A stretch of 64,000 nucleotides of DNA from Chitinophaga sp. sic0106 (GCF_019219075.1 NZ_JAHUWJ010000008.1:186001-250000); one strand, 5' to 3'; shown: positions 53,310 to 61,061, counted from the stretch's first letter. Notes: a model not told the origin generated them from the letters alone. Numbers and translations are program-made.

Positions 53310-53675
53310 ATGAAAATCAAATCCATTGAACACGGGAGGAAGCATGTAACCATACATTTAGAAAACAACGACCGCATTCAAATAATTTTATCGGAAAATA
53401 GTGTGGAGGTTAGGCATAGCCACCTCAAACTAACCCCAATAGAGACAATGGGAGAGAATGTGGTCGAAATTGAGATTAAACAGAGGACGCAGACGTCGCC
53501 TTTTCAATCGCCGATTTCGCAGCATCCCACAGCGCCTGCTGTCCGTTACACATTAGATTTTCAGCATCTCCATAGTATTCATGAAGGGCTTGCAATGCCT
53601 CCAATAGTTCAGGTGCCGCTGCGATCAACTGAGCGTTTCCCATTTGTTCCTTACGACCAGCGCAGTATGCTATGA
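53310..53675 (+). CDS. Plus-strand phage protein, unknown
   Basis: The only likely plus-strand gene of the element. It has 121 residues from the ATG at 53310; an upstream ATG at 53229 would cross the palindrome. The first 60 residues look like a real beta-rich domain (KHVTIHLENNDRIQIILSE, GENVVEIEIKQ). The last 65 lie antisense to the 94-residue gene and are low in secondary-structure signal. It is not recognised. Its placement beside the palindrome suggests a regulator or regulated gene. Confidence 0.5.
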   Translation: MKIKSIEHGRKHVTIHLENNDRIQIILSENSVEVRHSHLKLTPIETMGENVVEIEIKQRTQTSPFQSPISQHPTAPAVRYTLDFQHLHSIHEGLAMPPIVQVPLRSTERFPFVPYDQRSML

Positions 53676-53760
53676 TCTCATCTTCCGCACTTACGATGTT
53701 TGGGCGATATTTTCCGAAACTCCATGGACCAAGTGTGTATTTAATATTCATGATCGTCAT
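53476..53760 (-). CDS. Phage protein with the AQLIAAAPELLEAL motif
   Basis: A 94-residue protein. It contains the segment GNAQLIAAAPELLEALQALHEYYGDA, very common in short phage proteins of unknown function, after an N-terminal LGPWSFGKYRPNIVSAEDEIIAYC. The start at 53760 is preceded by no Shine-Dalgarno sequence, as usual here. It overlaps the plus-strand gene convergently by 200 bases. Confidence 0.8.
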   Translation of the reverse strand: MTIMNIKYTLGPWSFGKYRPNIVSAEDEIIAYCAGRKEQMGNAQLIAAAPELLEALQALHEYYGDAENLMCNGQQALWDAAKSAIEKATSASSV

Positions 53761-53793
53761 GTTTAGTTTATTGACAATTATTTTCTTCGTGTG

Positions 53794-54126
53794 TCATTGG
53801 TTCACGGTATCGCTTCCGGCTGCGTCTTGGTGAACAACAAATAATGCCATCGGCGGGAGACCTGCGGAGAGGGTCTTTACGTAGATTGGCTCTCCCCGGT
53901 TGATTGCCTCAATATCCTCCTTGCTCGGTTGCCAAGCTGTAAGGAAGTATCGGAAATTATCCTGGTCTACACTCTCGAATACCGCGGGAGGAATGACCAT
54001 ATTTTTCTCCGCTATTTCTTGGAGTGTTCCGGATCCGTATTTAGCCCAGATGCTCATGCACTGTTCGTCGGTCATGTCTGCAGGCTTCTTGATTTCAATG
54101 GCTCCTTCAAAGTATGTTGGTAGCAT
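53794..54126 (-). CDS. Phage hypothetical protein
   Basis: A 110-residue acidic soluble protein. It contains IKKPADMTDEQCMSIWAKYG and FRYFLTAWQPSKEDIEAINRG. No membrane segment or signal is present and no family is recognised. It is separated by 33 bases from the 94-residue gene. Confidence 0.7.
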   Translation of the reverse strand: MLPTYFEGAIEIKKPADMTDEQCMSIWAKYGSGTLQEIAEKNMVIPPAVFESVDQDNFRYFLTAWQPSKEDIEAINRGEPIYVKTLSAGLPPMALFVVHQDAAGSDTVNQ

Positions 54127-54164
54127 GTGATTTATGCCAGGTACCGCCTGGCTTGGTTAAGTTT

Positions 54165-54251
54165 TTATTCAGCCCATCCCGAAATTGTGTAGGCAATTGC
54201 GTCGGTCATGGTTCGGGGGCTTAAAACATCGTATCCATCAGCGACCAGCAT
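54165..54251 (-). CDS. Possible 28-residue ORF
   Basis: MLVADGYDVLSPRT then MTDAIAYTISGWAE, a short acidic peptide in the gap 54127-54360. It overlaps the end of the ORF at 54238 by 14 bases in another frame. Only its placement in a packed cluster supports it. Confidence 0.3.
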   Translation of the reverse strand: MLVADGYDVLSPRTMTDAIAYTISGWAE

Positions 54252-54330
54252 TTCTGGTTAATGATGATTGTCTCTCCTCTAACCGGATTAATGCATCTTT
54301 GTAAGCTAGTTTTGCTTCATTGATATTCAT
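54238..54330 (-). CDS. Possible 30-residue ORF
   Basis: MNINEAKLAYKDALIRLEE then RQSSLTRNAGR, a charged helical peptide starting 31 bases after the end of the methyltransferase gene. It is not recognised; support is weak. Confidence 0.3.
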   Translation of the reverse strand: MNINEAKLAYKDALIRLEERQSSLTRNAGR

Positions 54331-54360
54331 CTTATTGAGTTGCCTGATCCAAGGCCGGTT

Positions 54361-55497
54361 TTATGCTATATCCAGAGCTGGTTTAATAAATTTTGCTGAT
54401 AAAGTTCTAAATGCTAATTCCGCTGTCTGCTCCACTACTCCATTACCAAGTGCACGAAGAAAATCTTCTCGATAGTTGTACCCATTAATTGTGCTACCCA
54501 GGCCGGGTTTAGTTGTTCTCGGTTCTTCCCAGTCGTACTGATAGTGTCCTGGTGAGGCGGGAAATCGCTCAGTTCCCCGCGTAAAGCCATTGATGACAGG
54601 TTCCTGTCTGCTGATTGGCTCCCTTTCTTCAGTTTGTACTGTATCATTGACGCATAAGGAGTCGGGTATAACTTCGCGACTTCGTTCAGCGGGCGACTGT
54701 TTTTCCCATGTTGATTGCTCGCGCCATCCCTCCAATCTCTCGCTGCTGGAGTTGGACATACCTTCACCGCCACTGGAAGAGACATCCCGCAGCCGTTGCC
54801 TGTGTTCTTCCCGTGCCTCTCCTTCATTCGATTCTGACGGATTGAGAATTTCTCCAGATCCTCCTCCTGCATTCTGGCCGTAGGGATTGGCCAGCTCTTC
54901 ACCTGATCTTCCAATCGTCCCTTTGGCTCTGTTTTTCTCGATCCATAACCTGAATTGTTGGCGACTCTCGGAGTCCCCCAAGACGGCGAGGATGAACAAT
55001 CGTTTTCTCTGATGCGGTGCGCCAACTTCTTCCGCTGAGAATATTCCCTCTTCAACCTGGTAACCAAGGCTGAGTAAGTCTCTTCTGACTGATTCGTATC
55101 CGAGACTGAGGTGCCCGGCCACATTTTCGAAGAAGCAGAAAACAGGTCTAATTGCGTATATGCCCGCGTCGATATATGGCCACAGGTGTCGCGGATCGTC
55201 TTCACCTCTTCTCGATCCTGCATTGCTAAATGGCTGACATGGATACCCGCCAATGATGCCGAATATTTTGCCGTGAAACTCTGCTGCTGGGAATGTTTTA
55301 AGGTCCGTCCAGATAGGAGAGGGAGCCAGTAAACCAGATTCCATCGCCGCGACCAGGTTCCAGCAGATGAAGGCTTCGATTTCCACATAAGCTGCAATGA
55401 CAAGACCCCCCCCAATTGCTCTCTCAATTCCTCTTTCGAGTCCACGAATGCCGGTGCATATTGAGAGTATAGTATGTGTGTTTTCGGTATTATCCAC
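54361..55497 (-). CDS. DNA (cytosine-5-)-methyltransferase
   Basis: A 378-residue C5 DNA methyltransferase with GTG start at 55497. Motif I is SICTGIRGLERG, motif IV with the catalytic cysteine is GGYPCQPFSNAG near residue 90, motif VI is ENVAGH near 127 and motif VIII is QRKRLFI near 164. A long Ser/Glu/Arg-rich stretch at about residues 175-300 separates these from the C-terminal motif X-like segment LRALGNGVVEQTAELAF. It probably protects phage DNA or modifies host DNA; no partner restriction enzyme is visible. Most of the gene is shared with another frame (54435-55499). Confidence 0.93.
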   Translation of the reverse strand: MDNTENTHTILSICTGIRGLERGIERAIGGGLVIAAYVEIEAFICWNLVAAMESGLLAPSPIWTDLKTFPAAEFHGKIFGIIGGYPCQPFSNAGSRRGEDDPRHLWPYIDAGIYAIRPVFCFFENVAGHLSLGYESVRRDLLSLGYQVEEGIFSAEEVGAPHQRKRLFILAVLGDSESRQQFRLWIEKNRAKGTIGRSGEELANPYGQNAGGGSGEILNPSESNEGEAREEHRQRLRDVSSSGGEGMSNSSSERLEGWREQSTWEKQSPAERSREVIPDSLCVNDTVQTEEREPISRQEPVINGFTRGTERFPASPGHYQYDWEEPRTTKPGLGSTINGYNYREDFLRALGNGVVEQTAELAFRTLSAKFIKPALDIA

Positions 55498-55499
55498 AT
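54435..55499 (-). CDS. Second long reading frame inside the methyltransferase gene
   Basis: A 354-residue ORF in the frame two bases off the methyltransferase. It starts at ATG 55499, which overlaps the GTG start of that gene (ATGTG). From about residue 112 its sequence matches a pattern I associate with phage proteins next to C5 methyltransferases: TQLDLFSASSKMWPGTS, then LKREYSQRKKLAHR, SSPSWGTPRVA, WPIPTARM, CPTPAARDW, YPTPYAS and LNPAWVAQLMGTT. These repeated W/C/Y-P-x-P segments would be unlikely in a random shadow frame. The first 110 residues look non-conserved, so the real start may be internal. Its function is unknown. Confidence 0.6.
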   Translation of the reverse strand: MWIIPKTHILYSQYAPAFVDSKEELREQLGGVLSLQLMWKSKPSSAGTWSRRWNLVYWLPLLSGRTLKHSQQQSFTAKYSASLAGIHVSHLAMQDREEVKTIRDTCGHISTRAYTQLDLFSASSKMWPGTSVSDTNQSEETYSALVTRLKREYSQRKKLAHRIRENDCSSSPSWGTPRVANNSGYGSRKTEPKGRLEDQVKSWPIPTARMQEEDLEKFSIRQNRMKERHGKNTGNGCGMSLPVAVKVCPTPAARDWRDGASNQHGKNSRPLNEVAKLYPTPYASMIQYKLKKGSQSADRNLSSMALRGELSDFPPHQDTISTTGKNREQLNPAWVAQLMGTTIEKIFFVHLVME

Positions 55500-55508
55500 G
55501 TGATGGTT

Positions 55509-55718
55509 TTAATTATTAGGAAATAATGCTTCGAACTTATCGCTACACTTGTCATCAAACTTCGCCCGAAACCTCACGAATATTTCACCTGATGGTCGCT
55601 CCTCCCGGTAGTCAATTACCGGAGGCCTGCGCAGGTGCTTTTCAGCCTCATTTTTGGCCTCCCACCAGCTGCCGCACACCTTGGTGGCCAGACGAGCCTG
55701 TCGTTTTATTGTTGCCAT
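55509..55718 (-). CDS. Small basic phage protein
   Basis: A 69-residue protein from the ATG at 55718 (MATIKRQARLATKVCGSW). An open frame of 60 more codons upstream lies over the neighbouring intergenic and coding DNA and lacks protein character. The sequence holds WWEAKNEAEKHLRRPPVIDY and EIFVRFRAKFDDKCSDKFEAL. No family is recognised. It ends ten bases before the methyltransferase start. Confidence 0.7.
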   Translation of the reverse strand: MATIKRQARLATKVCGSWWEAKNEAEKHLRRPPVIDYREERPSGEIFVRFRAKFDDKCSDKFEALFPNN

Positions 55719-55776
55719 TGTTTTGTAATTCAAAGTTGGGTTACAAAGGGTAAGCATGCGTTTCCGTTTTAGTTGT

Positions 55777-56157
55777 TTAGAATGGTAAATCGTCGCCTTG
55801 AGGACCTCCTGCAGGTGGAGCCGGTGGTGCCGATGGGCTGACAGGTGGAGTACTTTGCGGAATTGTGCTTCGCTGCATGTTAATTGCCCAGCCAACAAGA
55901 TTGCTCATACATTTTTCCTCTCCATCCTTGGTCCACTTATTCCCACGCAGATTTACTCGAATTTCGACACCGTCACCTGGCTGGTATCTGTCCAGTAAGA
56001 CGCAATTACCCTGTTGAAATTCTATCGGGTAAGTCTGTGGGCGCTCCACATCTTCTTCACGCAGCCATAGTATGCGCTTTTCGAACATTCCCTTGATCTC
56101 AGGTGGGAAGATGGTGTCTATTACACCGGATAGTTTCAGTTTTGCTTGATCACTCAT
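55777..56157 (-). CDS. DUF3127 protein, SSB-like
   Basis: A 126-residue protein. The OB-fold-like core has the DUF3127 pattern: KLKLSGVIDTIFPPE, then FEKRILWL, GNCVLLDRYQPGDGVEIRVNLRGNKW, and SNLVGWAIN. The C-terminal tail is Pro/Ala-rich and ends in DDLPF, the acidic tip that single-stranded DNA-binding proteins use to recruit partners. It very likely binds ssDNA in phage replication. It overlaps the next gene upstream by four bases. Confidence 0.88.
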   Translation of the reverse strand: MSDQAKLKLSGVIDTIFPPEIKGMFEKRILWLREEDVERPQTYPIEFQQGNCVLLDRYQPGDGVEIRVNLRGNKWTKDGEEKCMSNLVGWAINMQRSTIPQSTPPVSPSAPPAPPAGGPQGDDLPF

Positions 56158-56525
56158 TGTTCTGTGTTTTTATTGTTTCGTTTAATTTTAAAACCTCTTT
56201 CATATGCCCATTGTGGATGCTCCTCAACGTATACATTGCACCGGTTGCAGGCGGCCATCCAGAATCGCTCGTCAACCAGGAGGGCAGGCGTATTCTTTCC
56301 CTTCAAATGGTGTATGCCTTCGGCCTTTCCTGTGCATTCCGGTGATTTGATGCCGCATCCCTTTCCTTTCCAGAATGGCCTGGATTTTTTGCTATACTCC
56401 TTGTTTTGTGCCTGGCGCTTATCGCTCACCTTCTTGATTGGCTTCTTCATTTTCGGTTCCTTCGGAGGTATTAGGCCAAGCATGCGCCGGCGCCGCTCCT
56501 CCAGGTATTTCGATATATGTTGCAT
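56154..56525 (-). CDS. Zinc-binding, HNH/NinG-like phage protein
   Basis: A 123-residue protein. After a basic N-terminal half with a charged helix (YLEERRRRMLG) comes a metal-binding region: GCGIKSPECTGKAEGIHHLKG, then CNRCNVYVEEHPQWAYERGF. The CxxxxxxC, HH and CxxC arrangement resembles HNH folds such as NinG/Rap recombination nucleases, but a full HNH motif cannot be confirmed. It overlaps the 87-residue gene by 107 bases at its start. Confidence 0.7.
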   Translation of the reverse strand: MQHISKYLEERRRRMLGLIPPKEPKMKKPIKKVSDKRQAQNKEYSKKSRPFWKGKGCGIKSPECTGKAEGIHHLKGKNTPALLVDERFWMAACNRCNVYVEEHPQWAYERGFKIKRNNKNTEQ

Positions 56526-56682
56526 TTTCTGGTATTCTTGGATTTATTGTGATGAAATGCTTCTGTACGCCCAGTCTAAAATGAACCGTCCAGGCCTTCA
56601 CTATTCGTTTTGCATGGTCCGGGTTCTTATACCATTTGGTTCGACATTTACTTGGCAGATGAAGTGTTATATATCCTGGCAT
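56419..56682 (-). CDS. Small phage protein overlapping its neighbour
   Basis: An 87-residue protein. Residues 1-60 look like a folded domain (PGYITLHLPSKCRTKWYKN, HFRLGVQKHFITINPRIPE). The acidic tail (TSEGTENEEANQEGER) lies over the start of the HNH-like gene in a different frame. No family is recognised. It is separated by one base from the 292-residue gene upstream. Confidence 0.6.
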   Translation of the reverse strand: MPGYITLHLPSKCRTKWYKNPDHAKRIVKAWTVHFRLGVQKHFITINPRIPENATYIEIPGGAAPAHAWPNTSEGTENEEANQEGER

Positions 56683-56683
56683 C

Positions 56684-57562
56684 CTAGTCGTCCATTATTG
56701 CGTTCTGCGCCTCAATCTTCACGGTGTGTCTTTTGCTGTAGTTTATCACAGCAGTCCACAGGTCCGGATCTTCCCGCCACTCATTACCTTCCTTAACCAG
56801 CAACTCATATTTCGCCCTCGCCGTTTTACTGTTTGAGTTCTGAAGTGCCTCCTTCATTTCCAGCGCGTAGGCCTGACGGCAATCTTCCAGTATCTGCCAG
56901 CGCTCTTTGGCGGACACAGTGATCATTCCATTTCGAAGCAGCCAGTCATAAATCGGAGTGGCGATAAAAGATTCGCGTATTGTGCCGTTTCGGGCTGATA
57001 ATTTTAGCTTCTCCCATTCTTCGGACCAATCAACCGGGCCGGCTGGTAAAGCGTCTATTTCAGGATCTTTTATTCTTTTTTGCTCTTCCAAATTTGAAAG
57101 GTGCTGACGTAGGCCGAGGTATTCACAGATGGCATCATCGATTAAGGCCAGGTTCAGGAATTTTCCCCAGTCCTTGATTTTTGTGCCGTATGTGCGCAAT
57201 GCGTACTCAAACTCATCGGAGTTTAAGGATTGATAACTGTCGACCATTTTTTTCTGCAACTGACCATCAAGGATAGTTACATACTCTTCACTATCAGGTA
57301 TCACCCAGCCGGTTATTACACATATCTTCAGTGCTAGTCCTTTTGACATTGCAGATAGCTCGGCAGAAGTATATAAGCCAAAGCGCTTTGATTTATATTT
57401 CCGCTCTAAAATCCTCTGTTCCTCCGGCAGCAGGGAATTGAAGCTCGTCTTTAAGCCGGCTTGCAAGGATTCCGAAACCTCCATTCCTACCGTTGAAGGC
57501 TGCACTACTTGAAGGTTGTTTGCGACCTTCATTAACTCGTTGTTGTTCATGTTGCTCTTCAT
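56684..57562 (-). CDS. Conserved phage protein of the replication region
   Basis: A 292-residue mainly helical protein without signal or membrane segment. It has LLPEEQRILERKYKSKRFG at about residues 43-60 and WTAVINYSKRHTVKIEAQN near the end. No enzymatic motif is visible. Its first 57 codons overlap the end of the replication-initiator-like gene in another frame; starting at the internal ATG of residue 5 or 11 would change little. The position between the initiator-like and ssDNA-binding genes suggests a replication role, such as helicase loading, but this is inference. Confidence 0.75.
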   Translation of the reverse strand: MKSNMNNNELMKVANNLQVVQPSTVGMEVSESLQAGLKTSFNSLLPEEQRILERKYKSKRFGLYTSAELSAMSKGLALKICVITGWVIPDSEEYVTILDGQLQKKMVDSYQSLNSDEFEYALRTYGTKIKDWGKFLNLALIDDAICEYLGLRQHLSNLEEQKRIKDPEIDALPAGPVDWSEEWEKLKLSARNGTIRESFIATPIYDWLLRNGMITVSAKERWQILEDCRQAYALEMKEALQNSNSKTARAKYELLVKEGNEWREDPDLWTAVINYSKRHTVKIEAQNAIMDD

Positions 57563-58301
57563 TTTCTTTGTAGTTAGTAATGAAGTTGTTCGCGTATGAT
57601 GGCCAGTGTGTGATCTTATTGCCCTTGTCTGTCCAGCCGGTACCTTCCCACTTATTGAAAAATTTTTTTGCCATCACCTCGTTTCCACCTGATCCTCTGA
57701 AATGCCTTAGTACATCTTCAAATGGTGGCCCTGAAAAGGAGGGGGGCGGCGCGGAACTGGGGGGAGGATTTGAATTTTCTGTAATTAGATCCGGAGGCTT
57801 GTCAGGACTCGTCGAGGGCGCTTCCCTTCCCTTACTACTTCCCTTACTACTTACTATTTCCTGCAACGAGTATTCGTCGAGTGTGCGTCGAGTACTCGAC
57901 GAGTGTTCAACGAATCCGCCATCCTCTGATATGACATACCCCTGTTCATAAAGTAGTATCATTAATTCCTTCTCGGGCACGTTCCTCGCCTTGGAGGGTC
58001 TATCTACCTTCTGGTGCTTCCTGAAATTCCGGATGTAGTAGAAGTTTTCTTCCTTATAAGAGAACAAGATCACTACCTCCAACTCAACCAAGCGGGCCAG
58101 CCAGACAGAAAAAGCCTCAACTCTGAGTGTCGCCTTGTATGGGAATATTTGATTCTTAAGCCATGTTGGGTTTGCCTTAACTACACCATAATCATCGCTG
58201 AAATTTAACAGGCCAATTACACACAGCATTACTGCCTCGGGTTCTTGTCCGAGCTTTTGATCATTCCAGAAGTCTGGTTTAATTGTCCTGATTCTTGGCA
58301 T
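57393..58301 (-). CDS. Replication initiator-like protein (phage type)
   Basis: A 302-residue protein. The N-terminus MPRIRTIKPDFWNDQKLGQ followed by GLLNFSDDYGVVKANPTWLKNQIFPY is the standard opening of phage replication or primosome proteins with a winged-helix domain (to about residue 110). A Pro/Ser-rich linker lies at about 155-195, followed by a C-terminal helical part (HFRGSGGNEVMAKKFFNKWEGTGW, then WPSYANNFI) similar to DnaD-like domains. It likely opens the phage origin; no origin repeats were identified with certainty. It overlaps both neighbours. Confidence 0.8.
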   Translation of the reverse strand: MPRIRTIKPDFWNDQKLGQEPEAVMLCVIGLLNFSDDYGVVKANPTWLKNQIFPYKATLRVEAFSVWLARLVELEVVILFSYKEENFYYIRNFRKHQKVDRPSKARNVPEKELMILLYEQGYVISEDGGFVEHSSSTRRTLDEYSLQEIVSSKGSSKGREAPSTSPDKPPDLITENSNPPPSSAPPPSFSGPPFEDVLRHFRGSGGNEVMAKKFFNKWEGTGWTDKGNKITHWPSYANNFITNYKENEEQHEQQRVNEGRKQPSSSAAFNGRNGGFGILASRLKDELQFPAAGGTEDFRAEI

Positions 58302-58663
58302 TATTCGTGATTAAATAAGTCCTGCTGCACACCGTCAGCTACTGCTTTCTTCCAGGAGGGCGCCAGTTGGTACAAATGTTCCGGGCTGCCCATTCCATGT
58401 GGAGAAATGATTGTCTTGTCAAGTTTAGCGAGCCTGCCATCCTTCATTAGAGTGGTTATGGCTCTGCGGATACTGGTAATCGGCGTTCGATCGTGGAGTT
58501 TGCCGGACTTCTTCAGCTCATACTCTACATCGGAAGCAGTGTATTCACCAGTAGGGTGTTTATTGAAGAATGACTGGATCAAGTTTTCCTGGCTAACAGC
58601 GTCTTCTGTGGCTATAGCCAGTGCAGACCCGGATAAGTTGTTAGTGTTGTAGTACGATTTCAT
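58301..58663 (-). CDS. Winged-helix-like phage protein
   Basis: A 120-residue protein. The middle (EYTASDVEYELKKSGKLHDRTPI then SIRRAITTLMKDGRLAKLDK) reads like a winged-helix domain, comparable to Fur- or replication-associated HTH domains. The C-terminus QQDLFNHE resembles a clamp-binding motif (QxxLF), suggesting contact with the sliding clamp. Its stop overlaps the initiator-like start. Regulator or replication accessory factor are both possible. Confidence 0.7.
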   Translation of the reverse strand: MKSYYNTNNLSGSALAIATEDAVSQENLIQSFFNKHPTGEYTASDVEYELKKSGKLHDRTPITSIRRAITTLMKDGRLAKLDKTIISPHGMGSPEHLYQLAPSWKKAVADGVQQDLFNHE

Positions 58664-58703
58664 GCGCGGTTAGATTTAATGAATGAGCGCATTGGGTGTA
58701 TGC

Positions 58704-59057
58704 TTAGGCAACTACTGCACTGAACCGGCAGATGTTACTGGTAAATGGAAGGCGGTCAGGCACCCTGGAAGGAAAGCGGTCAATAATGCTTTCGACGCGG
58801 TAAGGCGTGGCAGTTTGCAGGTAGATAGTGTCGCCGGGCTGTAATTTATTGTGATCATCTTCCATGGCGTTTACTATCACTGAAGTTGAGATTTCTACCT
58901 CTACTGCTTCTTTGATCATCTTGCCGGCAACCTTATCGTATGCGTCCCGTTCTGCCTGCACCTTTACCGTTCCTGAGTCATCCGCTCTTTCCATTTTCAA
59001 AAAGTAAGGCCTATCCGGATACCCCCCCCTAACTGTGTTAAATAAGTTGTACTGCAT
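58704..59057 (-). CDS. Phage hypothetical protein, beta-rich
   Basis: A 117-residue protein with alternating strands: VKVQAERDAY, AVEVEISTSVIVNAM, GDTIYLQTATPYRVESI. No family is recognised. The N-terminus MQYNLFNTVRGGYPDRPYF lies just after the next small gene (three bases apart). Confidence 0.65.
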   Translation of the reverse strand: MQYNLFNTVRGGYPDRPYFLKMERADDSGTVKVQAERDAYDKVAGKMIKEAVEVEISTSVIVNAMEDDHNKLQPGDTIYLQTATPYRVESIIDRFPSRVPDRLPFTSNICRFSAVVA

Positions 59058-59059
59058 TG

Positions 59060-59230
59060 TTACTGAGTTTTGATGTTTGTGATATGAATTGGAAATCGCT
59101 CACCCTTTGAACTTTGTACAATCAGCACATCCCCGTGCTCTGCCACCAGCGTTACCCTGGTTCCTTTAGCGGCGTATACCTTCCGGTTTACCGTGCTGAT
59201 CGCATCCTCCTGCAGGGTCAGTGTTTCCAT
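59060..59230 (-). CDS. 56-residue phage protein
   Basis: A small protein METLTLQEDAISTVNRK followed by VYAAKGTRVTLVAEHGDVLIV and a polar end, an SH3-like strand pattern. The start overlaps the previous stop by 13 bases. Not recognised. Confidence 0.65.
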   Translation of the reverse strand: METLTLQEDAISTVNRKVYAAKGTRVTLVAEHGDVLIVQSSKGERFPIHITNIKTQ

Positions 59231-59484
59231 TTTTCGCGGTATTTAGCCTGAAATGATCGGCGTTTCGGACGCTCTCCCTGTTTGGGGGTGTTGTAATCCC
59301 GGTCGATGATATCAGCTAGCGCGGTGCGTTCAACTCCGTCCTGATCGATTGCCTTGTAGATGCGCTGTCCATGCTCGAACGCTTCATCGTAGATTTTCCA
59401 GTACTCTACCACCTTGCCGCGTGATACCCTGATGGTTTGTCCGACCATTGGCCGGGAGTTTGGGAAGTTTACTGTTCTTGGCAC
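59218..59484 (-). CDS. 88-residue phage protein
   Basis: A basic protein with MVGQTIRVSRGKVVEYWKI and a C-terminal stretch PKQGERPKRRSFQAKYREKW, possibly nucleic-acid binding. No family is recognised. Ten bases separate it from the exonuclease gene upstream. Confidence 0.7.
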   Translation of the reverse strand: MPRTVNFPNSRPMVGQTIRVSRGKVVEYWKIYDEAFEHGQRIYKAIDQDGVERTALADIIDRDYNTPKQGERPKRRSFQAKYREKWKH

Positions 59485-59493
59485 ATGAAAGAT

Positions 59494-60624
59494 TTAATCG
59501 TCAATGTCTACTGGGTGAAGTTCTTTTTGTGACCACTCTGGCAACTGCATTTCAATGATGCCGTAATTGCCTGCTTCGGCGCAAGAGTCGTATCCTGGCC
59601 AGGAAAGTTTATCTGTGCATTCTTTAACTGTGTTGAGTGAATGCCTGTATTTGTATTTCCCGTTTTGGAGGTCATCAGGCCTCCACCAGTATACAGCTAA
59701 CATGTAGGGCGGTACCGTTTGAAGCATAATCATCATGACAACATTAAACTTTCGTCCAGTGATATGTGTAGGTACCTCCAAGTACATACCTTCTGAAAGC
59801 TCATACTGGTATTTGGCGGCGTCGTACACGAATTTATTCAGTGTCTGCGCTGAGGTAGTTTTTACCGAGATGATCGCATTTACCCCAATATTCTCTTCGA
59901 TATTAAAGAAGTCAGGGCGAACGCGAACTTTCAGCCCTGTTTCTTCATCTACTCCGTAAAATGAAACCTCTGACACTGCGCCCTTAAGAATACGAGCTAT
60001 AATTCCACCGCCATATTGCTTATATCCAAAGCTCAAGCAATCGATAATGAATTGTGTGGTTGCATCGACAGTAGTATAGGGACATTCGGCAATCAATTGT
60101 TGCAGATAATCCTTCAATGCTGGCATCTTCATGTTATCCAGATTGGCATTATCGGCCTTATTGACTTTTTCATACCACCTGATGGAGTTGATTACACCAT
60201 CAGTTGTATTCATTGGATAGTCAGGAGCTATTATCGTCTTATCGAATATTTCTGGCTCCAAGAATGCTTCGTGAACAAATGTTCCGAGTTGAAAGTGCTT
60301 CTTTGGTTTTTGTGTTCCGTTCTTGTGTTCTAAGGCTCTTTGCTCCTGGTAGAATTTATAGTGAAACGGCGTTTTTAAAGCCTCCTTAAGGGCAGTTGAA
60401 GAGATGTGTTTTGAACGGTGGTATTCCTCCATGCTGTCACGCTTCACAATACCATTTACTGATAGTGCAACCAAGTCAATACTGGTCACCTGGTCACTAT
60501 TAAATTGGTGGCTATTCAACATGTCATGAAGGGAGGGGTAATCCCCCGGAGAGTATCCGAGGGGATTAAGTTCCTTGTCTGCCACAGCGTTATCCAGGTC
60601 TGGTAATTGATCAAAATACCCCAT
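59494..60624 (-). CDS. PD-(D/E)XK exonuclease, exodeoxyribonuclease VIII-like
   Basis: A 376-residue protein. The region HISSTALKEALKTPFHYKFY and HFQLGTFVHEAFLEPEIF matches the RecE/exonuclease VIII-like family found in phage recombination modules. The nuclease core is VRVRPDFFN then AIISVKTT, giving the D and the (S/V)xK of the PD-(D/E)XK fold. It probably resects DNA ends 5'-3' for single-strand annealing. The gene directly upstream on the strand (60627-61061), two bases away, is the natural candidate for the annealing or accessory partner. Confidence 0.85.
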   Translation of the reverse strand: MGYFDQLPDLDNAVADKELNPLGYSPGDYPSLHDMLNSHQFNSDQVTSIDLVALSVNGIVKRDSMEEYHRSKHISSTALKEALKTPFHYKFYQEQRALEHKNGTQKPKKHFQLGTFVHEAFLEPEIFDKTIIAPDYPMNTTDGVINSIRWYEKVNKADNANLDNMKMPALKDYLQQLIAECPYTTVDATTQFIIDCLSFGYKQYGGGIIARILKGAVSEVSFYGVDEETGLKVRVRPDFFNIEENIGVNAIISVKTTSAQTLNKFVYDAAKYQYELSEGMYLEVPTHITGRKFNVVMMIMLQTVPPYMLAVYWWRPDDLQNGKYKYRHSLNTVKECTDKLSWPGYDSCAEAGNYGIIEMQLPEWSQKELHPVDIDD

Positions 60625-60626
60625 GT

Positions 60627-61061
60627 CTATTTGATTTTTAGGATGAGAGGCCTAACGGACCATTGATCGGACATGAAATTGTTGGTAGCGTTCTTTTTCT
60701 TCCCCATATAGGTAATGAGCAACGCGGTACCACGCTGAATTTGCAGCGCCTCAATTAAACCTACCAACCTCTTACTTCCATTAACTATGGTTTGAGCGCC
60801 ATCTTCTGTTTTCTCATAAAAAAAGGCGCACGAGAGTTCAACGGGTGCATCTGACTGCATATCTTTGCCCATCCTCTGTTTAATGCTGTCAAAATAGACA
60901 CGCTTACTCTCTCCAATTTCAGAAGGGGACCAGTAATCAGACATCAGGTCAAATGGCAGCACGTCTGCGGTTGATAGGTCCTCAATTGCATTTGAAATAT
61001 CAAATACTTGTACCGGTAACGGAGCCGCCTGTACGGCCAACTGTGTGTTTTCTTTACTCAT
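60627..61061 (-). CDS. Partner gene of the exonuclease, function unknown
   Basis: A 144-residue protein from the ATG at 61061 (MSKENTQLAVQAAPLPVQVF); the longer frame from 61151 adds 30 residues without protein character. It has FDISNAIEDLSTADVLPFDL, then IGESKRVYFDSIKQRM and SVRPLILKIK. It is not a recognised RecT or Erf. Being two bases upstream of the exonuclease gene, it may take part in recombination, as an annealing or ssDNA-related factor. Confidence 0.72.
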   Translation of the reverse strand: MSKENTQLAVQAAPLPVQVFDISNAIEDLSTADVLPFDLMSDYWSPSEIGESKRVYFDSIKQRMGKDMQSDAPVELSCAFFYEKTEDGAQTIVNGSKRLVGLIEALQIQRGTALLITYMGKKKNATNNFMSDQWSVRPLILKIK

